From Nocardia spumae (GTDB lineage Bacteria; Actinomycetota; Actinomycetes; Mycobacteriales; Mycobacteriaceae), in contig NZ_JAJFZL010000001.1 in NCBI RefSeq assembly GCF_020733635.1, positions 3,100,001 through 3,164,000 on the forward strand: a stretch of DNA of 64,000 bases, in the 5' to 3' direction. The position numbers and the translations under genes were made by a program. A model generated the notes under the pieces. It was not told the DNA's origin, made no database searches, and saw only the letters and a list, made by a program, of their open reading frames with translations. Of this stretch, positions 10,131-19,432 are shown one piece after another (the first letter of the stretch is position 1; the number at the start of each line of letters is the position of its first letter).

Positions 10131-10703
10131 ATGAGTAAGCACACGATGGTGGAAACGGCCGAGTCCGCGGAGGAGAAGATCGTGCGGACTGCGGATGTGG
10201 TGGCGCGGCTGACCCGCTGGCACGACGATTTCCCCACCCCCGGTGTGCGTTTCGCGGACCTCACCCCCGTTTTCGCCGATGCCGAGGGCTTCCACGCGGT
10301 GATCGAATGCCTGGCCTCGTGCGCGCCCGACGCCGACCTGATCGCCGGCGTCGACGCCCGCGGCTTCCTGCTCGGAGCCGGCGTGGCGGCATTGCTGGGC
10401 ACCGGTGTGGTCGCGGTCCGCAAGGGCGGCAAACTGCCGCCGCCGGTGCTGTCGCGCGAGTACACGCTCGAATACGGTTCGGCGGCATTGGAAATCCCGG
10501 CCGACGGTATCGACCTCACCGATCGCAAGGTGTTGCTACTCGACGACGTTCTCGCCACCGGCGGCACACTGGCCGCGGCGGCGGAGCTCTTCCGTTCAGC
10601 CGGGGCGCAGGTCGTCGCGGCGGCGGTCGTCCTCGAAATCGGCGACCTCGGCGGGCGGGCCCGTCAGGGCGACTATCCGCTCACCTCGATCGTGCAGGTG
10701 TAA
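10131..10703 (+). CDS. apt: Adenine phosphoribosyltransferase
   Basis: Apt salvages adenine with PRPP to make AMP. The PRPP-binding signature VLLLDDVLATGGT is at residues 134-146, and FPTPGVRFADLTP near residue 34 and the GVDARGFLLG segment are characteristic. At 190 aa it carries about 15 residues more than short Apt proteins at the N-terminus. It precedes rel in many actinobacteria; here the two are separated by several accessory genes. Confidence 0.95.
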   Translation: MSKHTMVETAESAEEKIVRTADVVARLTRWHDDFPTPGVRFADLTPVFADAEGFHAVIECLASCAPDADLIAGVDARGFLLGAGVAALLGTGVVAVRKGGKLPPPVLSREYTLEYGSAALEIPADGIDLTDRKVLLLDDVLATGGTLAAAAELFRSAGAQVVAAAVVLEIGDLGGRARQGDYPLTSIVQV

Positions 10704-10716
10704 GGCGCGTGTCCGG

Positions 10717-10746
10717 TTGTGGGCTCCCGACCGGGATCGTTATGCT
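10717..10746 (+). promoter_or_regulatory. Putative sigma-70 type promoter upstream of the micro-ORF chain
   Basis: TTGTGG at 10717-10722 and TATGCT at 10741-10746 are separated by 18 bases. The predicted start of transcription would be near 10753, just before the micro-ORFs at 10769. Confidence 0.4.
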
Positions 10747-10768
10747 GACGTGCGGCAAGGGAGCCCGA

Positions 10769-10863
10769 ATGAGCGACGGACGATTCGCATGAACGAATAC
10801 AGCGGCCATCGCGGCAGCGCCGAAGCAGGCCGTGCCGGGCCGAGGTGGACGGTGCGGCGGTGA
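10769..10863 (+). other. Two overlapping micro-ORFs ahead of the exported protein gene
   Basis: ATG at 10769 opens a 7-codon ORF (MSDGRFA) ending in TGA at 10790-10792. That stop overlaps an ATG at 10789 opening a 24-codon ORF that ends in TGA at 10861-10863, which in turn overlaps the GTG at 10860 of the next gene. AAGGGA at about 10757 is a plausible ribosome binding site for the first. The arrangement looks like a translational relay, but short ORFs arise easily in this sequence and no conservation is known to me. Confidence 0.35.
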
Positions 10864-11285
10864 GCCGCAGCCGGCGTACCCGGATCGGGGCGGCATTGGC
10901 CGGCACGGTCGGCGTCGTATTCATCGTCGGGGCCGCCACTGCAGCGGCCACACCGTCGGTGGCCTTGCGTGGTGGGTCCACCATCACCGCCCGGGTGACG
11001 GGTGAGAAGCAGGGGCGGTCCTGCCGGATCAACGCGACCGGAGTGGATATGCCGTGGCGTGCGGTCGGTGGCGACGGTTCGGTCGACCTCGATACCGGCC
11101 CGGTCGGTCCGGGCCGCCACAACGCCCACGTCGTGTGTGAGGATCCCCGTCTGGGGGCGGCGTCACAGCGTACGGTCGGCAAGGACGAGGATGTCTTCAC
11201 GGGCCATTGGGCACCGGCCTTCGAATTCCTCCACCATCACCGCATGGAATTTCTCACTCCGCACGAGCATTCGGCTCGCGGATAA
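10860..11285 (+). CDS. Small exported protein of unknown function
   Basis: This protein of about 141 aa begins with a basic stretch and a signal-peptide-like helix (IGAALAGTVGVVFIVGAATA), followed by a short domain with two cysteines (RSCRIN and VVCEDP) that could pair after export. The tail is rich in His (FLHHHRMEFL and PHEHS), which could bind metal. GTG at 10860 overlaps the micro-ORF stop; GTG at 10845 is an in-frame alternative that adds five residues. I do not recognise the family. Confidence 0.6.
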   Translation: MSRSRRTRIGAALAGTVGVVFIVGAATAAATPSVALRGGSTITARVTGEKQGRSCRINATGVDMPWRAVGGDGSVDLDTGPVGPGRHNAHVVCEDPRLGAASQRTVGKDEDVFTGHWAPAFEFLHHHRMEFLTPHEHSARG

Positions 11286-11312
11286 CCGCAGGTCGGCAGC
11301 CGCCGCCCCGGA

Positions 11313-11615
11313 TCACAGCCGGGCCAGCAGGCGCGCCACGATTCCGGTTACCACGAGCCAGAAGATCGCGGCCAGACCGTAGTTGATGATGACGTCCCAG
11401 TCCGGCGAGCCGGTGGCGAACAGGCCGGGGAAGAACAGCGCCAGCGGTTCGGCCAACCCCTTGATGAAGGTGAAGAACCGGTTCGTCTGGTTGGCATCGA
11501 AGATCTGCAACAGGATGTAGACGATCTCGATCAGTGCGAGCACGCCGCCGATGGTGCTGACGATCGCCGCCAGTCCACCCGCGCGGTTAGTCCGATAGGT
11601 TCTATATCTGTACAT
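11313..11615 (-). CDS. Small integral membrane protein, conserved in actinobacteria
   Basis: This 100-aa protein has two clear membrane helices (around residues 16-35 and 75-95) and the segment DANQTNRFFTFIKGLAEPLA followed by INYGLAAIFWLVV, a pattern I associate with a widespread actinobacterial membrane protein of unknown role. ATG at 11615 is chosen because the upstream extension is low in hydrophobicity and runs into the divergent promoter region. It is divergent from the nitroreductase-like gene at 11771. Confidence 0.75.
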   Translation of the reverse strand: MYRYRTYRTNRAGGLAAIVSTIGGVLALIEIVYILLQIFDANQTNRFFTFIKGLAEPLALFFPGLFATGSPDWDVIINYGLAAIFWLVVTGIVARLLARL

Positions 11616-11683
11616 ACTCGCCGAATACCCGCGTGACGGCGTTGAACGCAGCCGATTTTGTCCAGTGGCCTGGAATTCTCGAA

Positions 11684-11754
11684 TGTGAGCGCTGCTCTTG
11701 ACAACGGCGCACCCGCCGGTGGATGATAGATCCATCAAGAGAGCAATGCTCACA
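11684..11754. promoter_or_regulatory. Promoter with paired palindromic operators ahead of the nitroreductase-like gene
   Basis: TGTGAGCGCTGCTCT at 11684-11698 and its inverted near-copy at 11740-11754 (TGTGAGCATTGCTCT on the minus strand) agree at 13 of 15 bases; each contains the palindrome GAGC-N3-GCTC. Between them lie TTGACA at 11698-11703 and a weaker -10, GATGAT, at 11722-11727, spaced by 18. The first site touches the -35 and the second sits just past the expected transcription start. Centres are 56 bp apart. No regulator gene is adjacent, so the binding protein is unknown. Confidence 0.65.
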
Positions 11755-11770
11755 AAAGCGAGGAGTAGTC

Positions 11771-12214
11771 GTGAACGCCACCCGGTACATCGCCCCCACC
11801 GGTATCGACCCGATCATGAACCGGATGTTCAACGTCCTGCCGAAATGGGGCATCAGCGTGATGGGGTCTCGCCTGCTGGCGGTACGTGGCCGCACCTCCG
11901 GGGAATGGCGCACCACGATGGTCAACTTGCTGGAGGATGCGGACGGAGCTCGGTATCTGGTCGCCCCGCGGGGTCGTACACAGTGGGTTCGCAATATCCG
12001 CGTCGCCGGCGGGGGTGAGCTTCGGCTCGGACGCAAGACCGAGGTGTTCACGGTGACCGAGGTGGCCGACGCCGACAAGGTTCCGGTGCTGCGGCTGTAC
12101 CTGAAGAAGTGGGGCTGGGAGGTCGGCAAATTCTTCGAGGGTGTGACCGCGGATGCCACCGACGCCGAACTGGCCGCGATCGCGCCTGGATTCCCGGTCT
12201 TTCGAATCAACTGA
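11771..12214 (+). CDS. Nitroreductase family deazaflavin-dependent oxidoreductase (Ddn-like)
   Basis: Proteins of this family use F420 or other flavins, and Ddn of M. tuberculosis is the best-known relative. The 147-aa protein has the split-barrel pattern: RLLAVRGRTSGEWRTTMVNL, then YLVAPRGRTQWVRNIRVAGG and the C-terminal LYLKKWGWEVGKFFEG. GTG at 11771 has GAGGAG about six bases before it; the frame extends to an ATG at 11723 that would place the start within the promoter. Its control region holds two matching palindromes. Confidence 0.85.
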   Translation: MNATRYIAPTGIDPIMNRMFNVLPKWGISVMGSRLLAVRGRTSGEWRTTMVNLLEDADGARYLVAPRGRTQWVRNIRVAGGGELRLGRKTEVFTVTEVADADKVPVLRLYLKKWGWEVGKFFEGVTADATDAELAAIAPGFPVFRIN

Positions 12215-12262
12215 GCGGCACCGATTTTCATTGCCGGTGGCCGGGGTCGCCGGCGTCGGTAC

Positions 12263-12291
12263 TTGTGGCCGGATGCTCTGTCCGCTAGAGT
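12263..12291 (+). promoter_or_regulatory. Promoter of the ABC-F gene
   Basis: TTGTGG at 12263-12268 and TAGAGT at 12286-12291 are exactly 17 bases apart, which is a strong match by actinobacterial standards. Transcription would begin near 12298, leaving a leader of about 100 bases before the ABC-F start. Confidence 0.55.
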
Positions 12292-12297
12292 CTTCAA

Positions 12298-12400
12298 CTC
12301 TTGTTCCCGTTGATCGGAGTCGTGCCGTTGCTCTTCTGAGGTAGCCCCCGCGTGGCCCGCCCTCTCGCGCGCCATTCTCGCCGCCCTCAGGAGCATGCAC
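12298..12400 (+). promoter_or_regulatory. Leader of the ABC-F gene with a possible regulatory peptide
   Basis: The leader contains a very short ORF, GTG at 12322 to TGA at 12337-12339 (V-P-L-L-F); the same frame also opens at TTG 12301. It is followed by a GC-rich, partly self-complementary stretch (CGCG blocks at 12350-12380) before AGGAG at 12389-12393. ABC-F genes in other bacteria are often controlled by ribosome-mediated attenuation through such peptides. Here the mechanism is inferred; I saw no WhiB7-type AT-rich element upstream of the -35. Confidence 0.35.
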
Positions 12401-14005
12401 ATGTCTATTCCGACCATTTCGCTGTCCGACCTCACTTTCGCGTGGCCCGACGGCACTCCCGTTCTCGACGGGCTCGACGCGGTGCTCGGACCCGGCCACA
12501 TCGGAGTGGTCGGTAGTAACGGCGCCGGCAAATCCACGCTGTTGCGGCTGATCACGGCGGAACTGCGCCCGGCGCGCGGTTCGGTGACGGTGGCGGGGCG
12601 ACTCGGCCATCTGCGCCAGGACCTCGGACTGGCGGCGGGGCAGCGGGTCGACGCCGTACTCGGAATCGGTGAGATTCGCGCCGCACTGCACCGCATCGAA
12701 TCCGGCGCCGCATCCGTGGCCGATTTCGAACGGGTCGGAACCCGCTGGGACATCGAGGAATCGGCGATCGCGCTGCTCGGACGATTGGGGCTGCGGTATC
12801 TGGCCGATGACGTGGCACACCTGGATCGGCGCTTGGAGACCCTGTCCGGCGGTGAGACGATCCTGCTCGGCCTGGTCGCCGAACTGCTTCGCGAACCCGA
12901 TGTGCTGCTGCTCGACGAACCCACCAACAATCTGGATTCCGCTGCTCGCCAACGGCTTTACGAGGTCGTCGACGGGTTTGCTGGAACGGTGCTGACGGTC
13001 AGCCACGACCGGGAACTGCTGCGCCGGGCGAGGACGATCGCCGAGTTGCGCCGAGGCGAGATCCGCTGTTTCGGCGGCAATTTCGACGTCTACGAGCAGA
13101 TCGTCGAGGCGGAGCAGGTGGCCGCGCGTGCGGCCATCCGCGATGCGCGCAGCGATGTCCGCAAGCAATCGCGCGAATTGGTGCAGGCCCGGGTCAAACT
13201 GGACCGCCGCCGTCGCTACGGGCAGAAGATGTGGGACACCAAGCGTGAGCCGAAGATCATCATGGCCGAGCGCAAACGTCAGGCGCAGGTGTCGGCGGGC
13301 AAACTGCGCAACAACCACATCGCCAAGGTGGAGGAGGCGAAATCGACGCTGGAGCAGGCACAGGAGCAACTGCGCGACGATCGTGAGATCCGGGTCGACC
13401 TGCCGGGGACGAGGCTGTACCCGGGGCAGGATGTGGTGGAACTGGACGAGGTCCGGCTGGCGCACGGGCCGGTGGTGTCGCTGCGGGTGCGCGGACCCGA
13501 GCGCATCGCTGTCACCGGTCGCAACGGCGCCGGGAAGACGACACTGCTGCACCGGCTGATCGCACAACCGCCGAGGGTGCCCTGGCGGCTGCTGCCGCAG
13601 CGGCTCGACATCTTCACCGATGAGCTGTCGCTGTTCGAGAACGTCTCGGCCGCGGCTCCCCGTGCCGAGGCCGAGCGGATCCGCGCACAGCTGGCACGTT
13701 TCCTGTTCCGCGGCGCCGACGCCGACGTCGCGGCGGGTGCGCTGTCGGGCGGGGAACGGTTGCGGGCCGCCCTGGCGATGGCGCTGCTGGCCGATCCCGC
13801 ACCCGGACTGCTGCTGCTGGACGAGCCCACCAATAATCTGGACCTGCCCAGTCTGCGACATCTGACCGAGGCCCTGACCAGCTTCGAGGGCGCCCTGATC
13901 GTGGTCAGCCACGACCCGGAGTTCCTGTGCGAGATCGGCACGACCCGGCATCTGGAGCTGACCCGAGGCGGCCTGATCGACCGGTCGTCCGCCGGAACAG
14001 GGTGA
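12401..14005 (+). CDS. ABC-F family ATP-binding protein (ribosome-associated)
   Basis: ABC-F proteins have two ATPase domains without membrane segments and act on the ribosome, some giving antibiotic protection. Walker A motifs GSNGAGKST (residues 39-47) and GRNGAGKTT, signature motifs LSGGE and LSGGERLRAAL, and two LLLLDEPTNNLD Walker B segments are all visible. The charged linker between them (about residues 230-330) is rich in Arg and Lys. ATG at 12401 has AGGAG seven bases upstream; ATG at 12395 would leave only one. At 534 aa it is the size of resistance-type or EttA-like members; which role applies cannot be read from the sequence. Confidence 0.9.
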   Translation: MSIPTISLSDLTFAWPDGTPVLDGLDAVLGPGHIGVVGSNGAGKSTLLRLITAELRPARGSVTVAGRLGHLRQDLGLAAGQRVDAVLGIGEIRAALHRIESGAASVADFERVGTRWDIEESAIALLGRLGLRYLADDVAHLDRRLETLSGGETILLGLVAELLREPDVLLLDEPTNNLDSAARQRLYEVVDGFAGTVLTVSHDRELLRRARTIAELRRGEIRCFGGNFDVYEQIVEAEQVAARAAIRDARSDVRKQSRELVQARVKLDRRRRYGQKMWDTKREPKIIMAERKRQAQVSAGKLRNNHIAKVEEAKSTLEQAQEQLRDDREIRVDLPGTRLYPGQDVVELDEVRLAHGPVVSLRVRGPERIAVTGRNGAGKTTLLHRLIAQPPRVPWRLLPQRLDIFTDELSLFENVSAAAPRAEAERIRAQLARFLFRGADADVAAGALSGGERLRAALAMALLADPAPGLLLLDEPTNNLDLPSLRHLTEALTSFEGALIVVSHDPEFLCEIGTTRHLELTRGGLIDRSSAGTG

Positions 14006-14158
14006 GCATCGGCCCGCGCCGTCGCCGCGACGGGCACGGGATCGGCCGGGAACCCCGCGGGAGCGAAGCGAAGGCCGAAATTGCGGCATAAAGTGGGAGT
14101 TCTGGGCTGTTGAATCGGTCGGCTAGGGTATTTCGATCGAGGCGCGAGAGGTGGTGGC

Positions 14159-16627
14159 ATGACTCAGCATCTGGAGAAGGCGAATGCCGGGAAATCGGAG
14201 GCGGGCAGTGATGCCGCATCGGCCTCCACCGGCTCGGCGGATCCGCCCGCCACTCCGGAGGCCCCGCGACCCCCGGCGTCCGGGGCGGGCGCGGGGCAGG
14301 GGAGTCAGCAGTCCACCCCGTCACCTCGGAATATGCCTATGCGCCAGCCGGGTGCTCCGACGGCCGCGGTGCCGAGCTCGGCGTCGCGGCGGGTGCGGGC
14401 CCGCCTGGCGCGCCGGATGACGGGGCAGCGCGGTATCGCGGCGGTGAAGCCGGTGCTGGAACCGTTGGCGACGGTGCATCGGGAGCTGTATCCGAAAGCC
14501 AACCTGCAGTTGCTGCAACGTGCGTTCGATGTGGCCGACGAGAAGCATTCCCACCAGTTCCGCAAGTCGGGCGATCCGTACATCACCCACCCGCTGGCGG
14601 TGGCCAATATCCTGGCCGAGCTGGGGATGGATACCACCACGCTGGTGGCGGCGCTGCTGCACGACACGGTCGAGGACACCGGGTATTCGCTGGACGAGCT
14701 GACCGCGGATTTCGGGTCCGAGGTGGCGCATCTGGTCGACGGTGTCACCAAACTGGACAAGGTCAATCTCGGGGCGGCGGCTGAGGCCGAGACCATCCGC
14801 AAGATGATCATCGCGATGGCGCGGGATCCCCGGGTCCTGGTCATCAAGGTCGCGGACCGTTTGCACAACATGCGCACAATGCGCTTCCTGCCGCCGGAGA
14901 AGCAGGCGAAGAAGGCGCGCGAGACGCTCGAGGTCATCGCCCCGCTGGCGCATCGGCTCGGTATGGCCACGGTGAAGTGGGAGCTCGAGGATCTGGCGTT
15001 CGCGATCCTGCACCCGAAGAAGTACGACGAGATCGTGCGGCTGGTGGCCGATCGCGCGCCGTCGCGTGACACCTATCTGGCGCGGGTGCGGGCGGAGATC
15101 GTGAACACGCTGGCCGCGAGCCGGATCAACGCCATCGTCGAGGGCCGGCCCAAGCACTACTGGTCGATCTATCAGAAGATGATCGTCAAGGGTAAGGATT
15201 TCGACGATATCCACGACCTGGTGGGCATCCGGATCCTGTGCGACGAGGTCCGTGACTGCTACGCCGCGGTCGGCGTGGTCCATTCGCTGTGGCAGCCGAT
15301 GGCCGGGCGGTTCAAGGATTACATCGCTCAGCCGCGCTACGGCGTCTACCAGTCGCTGCACACCACGGTGGTGGGGCCGGACGGTAAGCCGCTCGAGGTG
15401 CAGATCCGCACGCAGGATATGCACCGCACGGCCGAGTTCGGTATCGCCGCGCACTGGCGGTACAAGGAGACCAAGGGCAAACATTCCGGCGACGCCGCCG
15501 AGGTCGACGATATGGCCTGGATGCGGCAGTTGCTGGACTGGCAGCGTGAGGCCGCGGATCCGGCCGAGTTCCTGGAGTCGCTGCGCTTCGATCTGAAGTC
15601 GCCGGAGATCTTCGTCTTCACGCCGAAGGGCGATGTGATCACCTTGCCGCAGGAGTCGACGCCGGTCGATTTCGCGTACGCGGTGCACACCGAGGTCGGG
15701 CACCGGTGCATCGGCGCCCGGGTCAACGGCCGGCTGGTGGCGCTGGAACGGCAGCTGGAGAACGGTGAGGTCGTGGAGATCTTCACCTCGAAGGCACAGA
15801 ACGCGGGTCCGAGTCGCGATTGGCAGAACTTCGTGGTCTCGCCGCGGGCCAAGGCGAAGATCCGGCAGTGGTTCGCCAAGGAGCGCCGGGAAGAGGCGCT
15901 GGAGGCGGGTAAGGAGCAGATCTCCAAGGAGGTCCGCCGGTCCGGTCTGCCGTTGCAGCGGTTGATGAGCGTGGACGCGATGTCGGCGCTGGCGCACGAA
16001 CTGCACTACACCGACATTTCGTCGCTGTACGCGGCGGTGGGCGAGAATCAGGTGTCGGCCCATCATGTCGTGCAGCGCTTGATGGCGCAGCTCGGCGGTG
16101 TCGGCGATGTGGAAAACGAACTGGCCGAACGCAGTACGCCGTCGACGCTGCCGGCGCGGCAGCGCACCATCGGTGACGCCGGCGTGGAGATTCCCGGCGC
16201 CCCGGGCACGGTCGCGAAGCTGGCGAAATGTTGTACACCGGTGCCGGGCGACGAGATCATGGGTTTCGTGACTCGCGGCGGCTCGGTGAGTGTGCACCGG
16301 ACCGACTGCACGAACGCGGATTCGCTACGTGCGCAACAGGAACGGATCATCGAGGTCAAGTGGGCGCCGTCGCCGTCGTCGGTGTTCCTGGTGGCGATTC
16401 AGATCGAGGCGCTGGACCGGACCCGTTTGCTGTCGGATGTGACGAAGGTGCTGGCCGACGAGAAGGTCAACATCTTGTCGGCGTCGGTGATGACCTCCGG
16501 TGATCGGGTGGCGATCAGCAAGTTCACCTTCGAGATGGGCGATCCGAAACATCTGGGACACCTGCTGAACGTGGTTCGCAACGTGGAGGGTGTGTACGAC
16601 GTCTACCGGGTGACCTCGGCGGCCTGA
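14159..16627 (+). CDS. rel: Bifunctional (p)ppGpp synthetase/hydrolase Rel
   Basis: Rel makes and degrades (p)ppGpp in the stringent response. Domains in order are a disordered N-terminus of about 80 residues, the HD hydrolase ([12 protein letters not shown] and LLHDTVEDT, about residues 143-180), the synthetase ([11 protein letters not shown] to [16 protein letters not shown]), the TGS domain ([14 protein letters not shown]), the zinc-finger-like [13 protein letters not shown] segment and a C-terminal ACT domain. The 822-aa length is slightly above M. tuberculosis Rel because of the long N-terminus. GAGG lies shortly before the ATG. Its last 25 bases overlap the convergent transporter gene. 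Confidence 0.97.
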   Translation: MTQHLEKANAGKSEAGSDAASASTGSADPPATPEAPRPPASGAGAGQGSQQSTPSPRNMPMRQPGAPTAAVPSSASRRVRARLARRMTGQRGIAAVKPVLEPLATVHRELYPKANLQLLQRAFDVADEKHSHQFRKSGDPYITHPLAVANILAELGMDTTTLVAALLHDTVEDTGYSLDELTADFGSEVAHLVDGVTKLDKVNLGAAAEAETIRKMIIAMARDPRVLVIKVADRLHNMRTMRFLPPEKQAKKARETLEVIAPLAHRLGMATVKWELEDLAFAILHPKKYDEIVRLVADRAPSRDTYLARVRAEIVNTLAASRINAIVEGRPKHYWSIYQKMIVKGKDFDDIHDLVGIRILCDEVRDCYAAVGVVHSLWQPMAGRFKDYIAQPRYGVYQSLHTTVVGPDGKPLEVQIRTQDMHRTAEFGIAAHWRYKETKGKHSGDAAEVDDMAWMRQLLDWQREAADPAEFLESLRFDLKSPEIFVFTPKGDVITLPQESTPVDFAYAVHTEVGHRCIGARVNGRLVALERQLENGEVVEIFTSKAQNAGPSRDWQNFVVSPRAKAKIRQWFAKERREEALEAGKEQISKEVRRSGLPLQRLMSVDAMSALAHELHYTDISSLYAAVGENQVSAHHVVQRLMAQLGGVGDVENELAERSTPSTLPARQRTIGDAGVEIPGAPGTVAKLAKCCTPVPGDEIMGFVTRGGSVSVHRTDCTNADSLRAQQERIIEVKWAPSPSSVFLVAIQIEALDRTRLLSDVTKVLADEKVNILSASVMTSGDRVAISKFTFEMGDPKHLGHLLNVVRNVEGVYDVYRVTSAA

Positions 16628-17487
16628 TCGGGCGGCGCCGGGGGTAGTTCGGCCTGGGCCCGGGAGAGCCGTATCGCGGCCACACACATCACCAGGACCG
16701 AGGCGATGACGACGAGGGTGCCCACCGTGCCGGTCCGCAGGCGTTCGTCGAGCACGGTGAGGCCGAGAAAGGCCGCGCCGAGGGGTTCGGTGACGGTAAA
16801 GGCGGGCAGGGAGGCCGAGAGCGCTCCGACCTGATAGCCACGCTGTTGCAGGTAGAGTCCGATGATGCCCGCGGCCACCAGGGTGTAGGGCTGCCAGCTG
16901 GTGACGACCGCGGTGATGCCGTGTCCGAACAGTTCCACCACGTGCTGGGTCAGCGCGGCCGCGACGCCGAACAACAGCCCGGCCGCGGACCCCAGCATCA
17001 GCGCCTGCAGTCCGGTGACCCGGATCGTGACCGCGACGACGACCGCGGCGGCGACCAGCCCGAGTACCAGGATCAACGGCCACATCCACTGGTCCCACGG
17101 TGCGTCGGAGACTCCCTCGGTCGGGTCGCCGACGATGAGGAAGCAGGCCAGCGCGACCGACAGCGCGAGCGCGTGTGCCCACATCACGGGTGTGACCGGC
17201 CGCCGACTGTAATGCGCGGCCAGCGGGAGGGCGAAGACCAGTGCGGTGACCAGGATCGGCTGCACGATGAGCACCGAGCCCAGGGCCAGCGCCACGACCT
17301 GGAACGCGAACCCGCCGGCGTCGCCGATGATCCCGGCCCACCACCGCGGGTTCCGGATCAGCTGAGCGACCAGGGCGTCCCCGGCCGGAACGTCGGCGGC
17401 CGCGCGTTGCTGGGCGACGGCGGATACGGCGAACAGCAGTGCGCCCACGAACGCGCAGACGACCGCGGCGACGGGAAAATTGCTCAC
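16603..17487 (-). CDS. DMT-superfamily (EamA-like) transporter
   Basis: This 294-aa protein has about nine to ten hydrophobic helices spread over its length, as in drug/metabolite exporters of the EamA type, beginning with [19 protein letters not shown] and containing [18 protein letters not shown]. The substrate is unknown. It starts at GTG and its 3' end overlaps the end of rel on the other strand by 25 bases; the last residues (about [11 protein letters not shown]) are charged and lie beyond the final helix. Confidence 0.8.
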   Translation of the reverse strand: MSNFPVAAVVCAFVGALLFAVSAVAQQRAAADVPAGDALVAQLIRNPRWWAGIIGDAGGFAFQVVALALGSVLIVQPILVTALVFALPLAAHYSRRPVTPVMWAHALALSVALACFLIVGDPTEGVSDAPWDQWMWPLILVLGLVAAAVVVAVTIRVTGLQALMLGSAAGLLFGVAAALTQHVVELFGHGITAVVTSWQPYTLVAAGIIGLYLQQRGYQVGALSASLPAFTVTEPLGAAFLGLTVLDERLRTGTVGTLVVIASVLVMCVAAIRLSRAQAELPPAPPDQAAEVTR

Positions 17488-18268
17488 GTGATCAGTCTGC
17501 CGCGCGCACGGTTACCTGATCGCATCGGGACCGGTGTGCCCGTGCGATGTGCTGCGCCGACGCGGATATCGCGGTGAGTTGTCCTCGCCCACGGCCGAAT
17601 TGCGCATTCGCCATGAGATTGCCCGAGCCGGTTCGATAGTGACGTTTCGGACGTACCGTGCGGACCGCCCGAATCCTTCTCGCAGGTAGGAACGTTCGCG
17701 CACCGCGTCCGCGGGCGGGTGTGGCCGTGGATGGTAGGCCTGCACTCGGGCTCGGATTCTGTTACGGTTTATTGCGTTTCGGGGCGTGCGCGAGGTCGGC
17801 GACAACTCGAATCCACCTGATGATCGCCGGACGGGTCGCAGCGGCACTCGACCCTCAGAACTGTTGCACACAGCGGGTTAAGGGGGTCAGATCGTGCTGA
17901 CCGTGCTGACGTGCTCGGCAGCGACCGTACCGGTCGCGCCGGGTCTCCGCCGCGGATTCGGTGTATCCGCATTCGTTCCCGCCCCTGTTGTGATCCCCTC
18001 ATCCTCGCGAATCACGGCCCACGACCTGCGCGGACGTGGTATACGCCGAATCTCGGGACTCCTGTCCGGCGCGTCGAGTTCGTCGAATTCGTCGGGTACG
18101 GGACAATTTCCGTTCGGGAAGGGCCTCGGTGACGCCGCACCCGGTGGTGTGCCGTTGGTGAGCTCCCGTGGTGGTACCGCTGACAACAACTACCCGTTCT
18201 CCACGAACTGATCGCCGAGAGGGTCCGACGATGCTGCACGACGTGCCCGGCTCCGCGGGGATGAGGGA
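17488..18268. other. Long intergenic region before the secretion operon
   Basis: About 780 bases lie between the transporter start and the first gene of the type IV-like operon. The open frames here (for example 17894-18211 plus and 17887-18189 minus) show no signal peptide, domain or codon pattern typical of the neighbours, and I reject them as genes. The promoter of the 15-kb operon must be here, but no pair of hexamers with acceptable spacing stands out. Confidence 0.5.
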
Positions 18269-19417
18269 ATGTTGAAGCCGTACAAACAGGTCCAACGATG
18301 GTTCCCGGCGCTGGAACCCGAACATGCCGTGCCGACACCCGTCCCGGGTGACTCCGACCCCGTCGACGACGAGGCGGAGCCTGGAGCGGCGCGTTATCCG
18401 CACTACATTCTCGACACCGAGCCCGAGCCGTTCGACATCCCGTTCGCCGACGAACCGGCCACGCGACGCAGCGAATTCGTGGGTGGCTGGTCGGATTGGG
18501 TCGGCAGGCACGCACCCGGCCCCGACGACGACTATCCCGCCCACGAAGGCGAGGTGGTCCGCCTACCCCGGGAATCCGACGACGGCCGGGCCCGTGGCCG
18601 CCGCCGCCCGCGTTCCACCAACGCCGCCGGCGACGATGCGGAGGAGTCCGGTGCGGGTCAATTCGACGCTCACCCGGACGACCTGGACGACCGAGACGAC
18701 GACGGCACGGAGTGGATCCTGCCCTCGCGGCGCGAGTTCGACGCGGACGACGCGGACGACGAGGACGAGGGGCCCGGCCGGGTCATCCGGCGGGCACCGG
18801 GCTCGGCGTCGCCGTCACTGCGCGACTACGTCCGCCCCAGCCCGCTGCGCGTGACGGTGGTTCTTGCGATAGCTGTGCTATTGCTGGCTGTCGCAGGCGG
18901 TTTCGCCCTGTACCTGTTGCGGTCCGGCGGTGACAGCACGCAGTCCACCGCTCGGCTACCGCTGCGGCCCGCCGCGGGGGACGACGCGCCGATGCTGCGG
19001 TTGACCTCGGCCATCGGCGCCGATCACGTGGCGGTCGTGGGCTCGGCGGGGCACTGTCCGACCGAACGCTCCGATCGTGTCGTGCGCGGCGCCGAGGTCG
19101 GTGGCACCGCGTCCGGACCGGACGCCATCCTGTGGTTCCAGCACGCGTTCTACGTCGAGCGGTCCGCCGAGCGTGCCCGCGAAGTGGTGGCGCCGGGTGC
19201 GGCGGTGTCGCCCGCCGAGGTGATCCAGCGTGGCATCGCCTCGGTGCCGCTGGGCACCGATTATTGCGTGCGGGTGGTCACATTGGCCGCGGACCGGTAT
19301 TCGGTGGAGGTGACCGAACGGCGGCCGGGCGCGGGCCCCGCCACTTACGACAAGCAGTTGGTGACCACCACGGTGGTCGGCGGCCGGACCCTGATCACGG
19401 GAATCACGGCCGGGTAA
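18269..19417 (+). CDS. Single-span membrane protein opening the type IV secretion-like operon
   Basis: The 382-aa protein has an acidic, disordered cytoplasmic region (about residues 1-185, with runs of Asp and Glu), one membrane helix (VTVVLAIAVLLLAVAGGFAL, about 192-211) and an outer domain of about 170 residues with two cysteines (AGHCPTERSD and TDYCVRVVT). The topology and first position in the operon suggest a structural or anchoring part of the apparatus. I do not recognise the family. The next gene follows after 15 bases. Confidence 0.75.
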   Translation: MLKPYKQVQRWFPALEPEHAVPTPVPGDSDPVDDEAEPGAARYPHYILDTEPEPFDIPFADEPATRRSEFVGGWSDWVGRHAPGPDDDYPAHEGEVVRLPRESDDGRARGRRRPRSTNAAGDDAEESGAGQFDAHPDDLDDRDDDGTEWILPSRREFDADDADDEDEGPGRVIRRAPGSASPSLRDYVRPSPLRVTVVLAIAVLLLAVAGGFALYLLRSGGDSTQSTARLPLRPAAGDDAPMLRLTSAIGADHVAVVGSAGHCPTERSDRVVRGAEVGGTASGPDAILWFQHAFYVERSAERAREVVAPGAAVSPAEVIQRGIASVPLGTDYCVRVVTLAADRYSVEVTERRPGAGPATYDKQLVTTTVVGGRTLITGITAG

Positions 19418-19432
19418 GAGGAGAGCAGAGAG

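Noticed and set aside
12215..12262. A WhiB7-type promoter element for the ABC-F gene
   Set aside because: No AT-rich motif of the WhiB7 kind lies just upstream of the -35.
17887..18211. Overlapping open frames on both strands before the secretion operon
   Set aside because: There is no ribosome binding site, domain or composition resembling real proteins; they are more likely chance frames in a promoter region.
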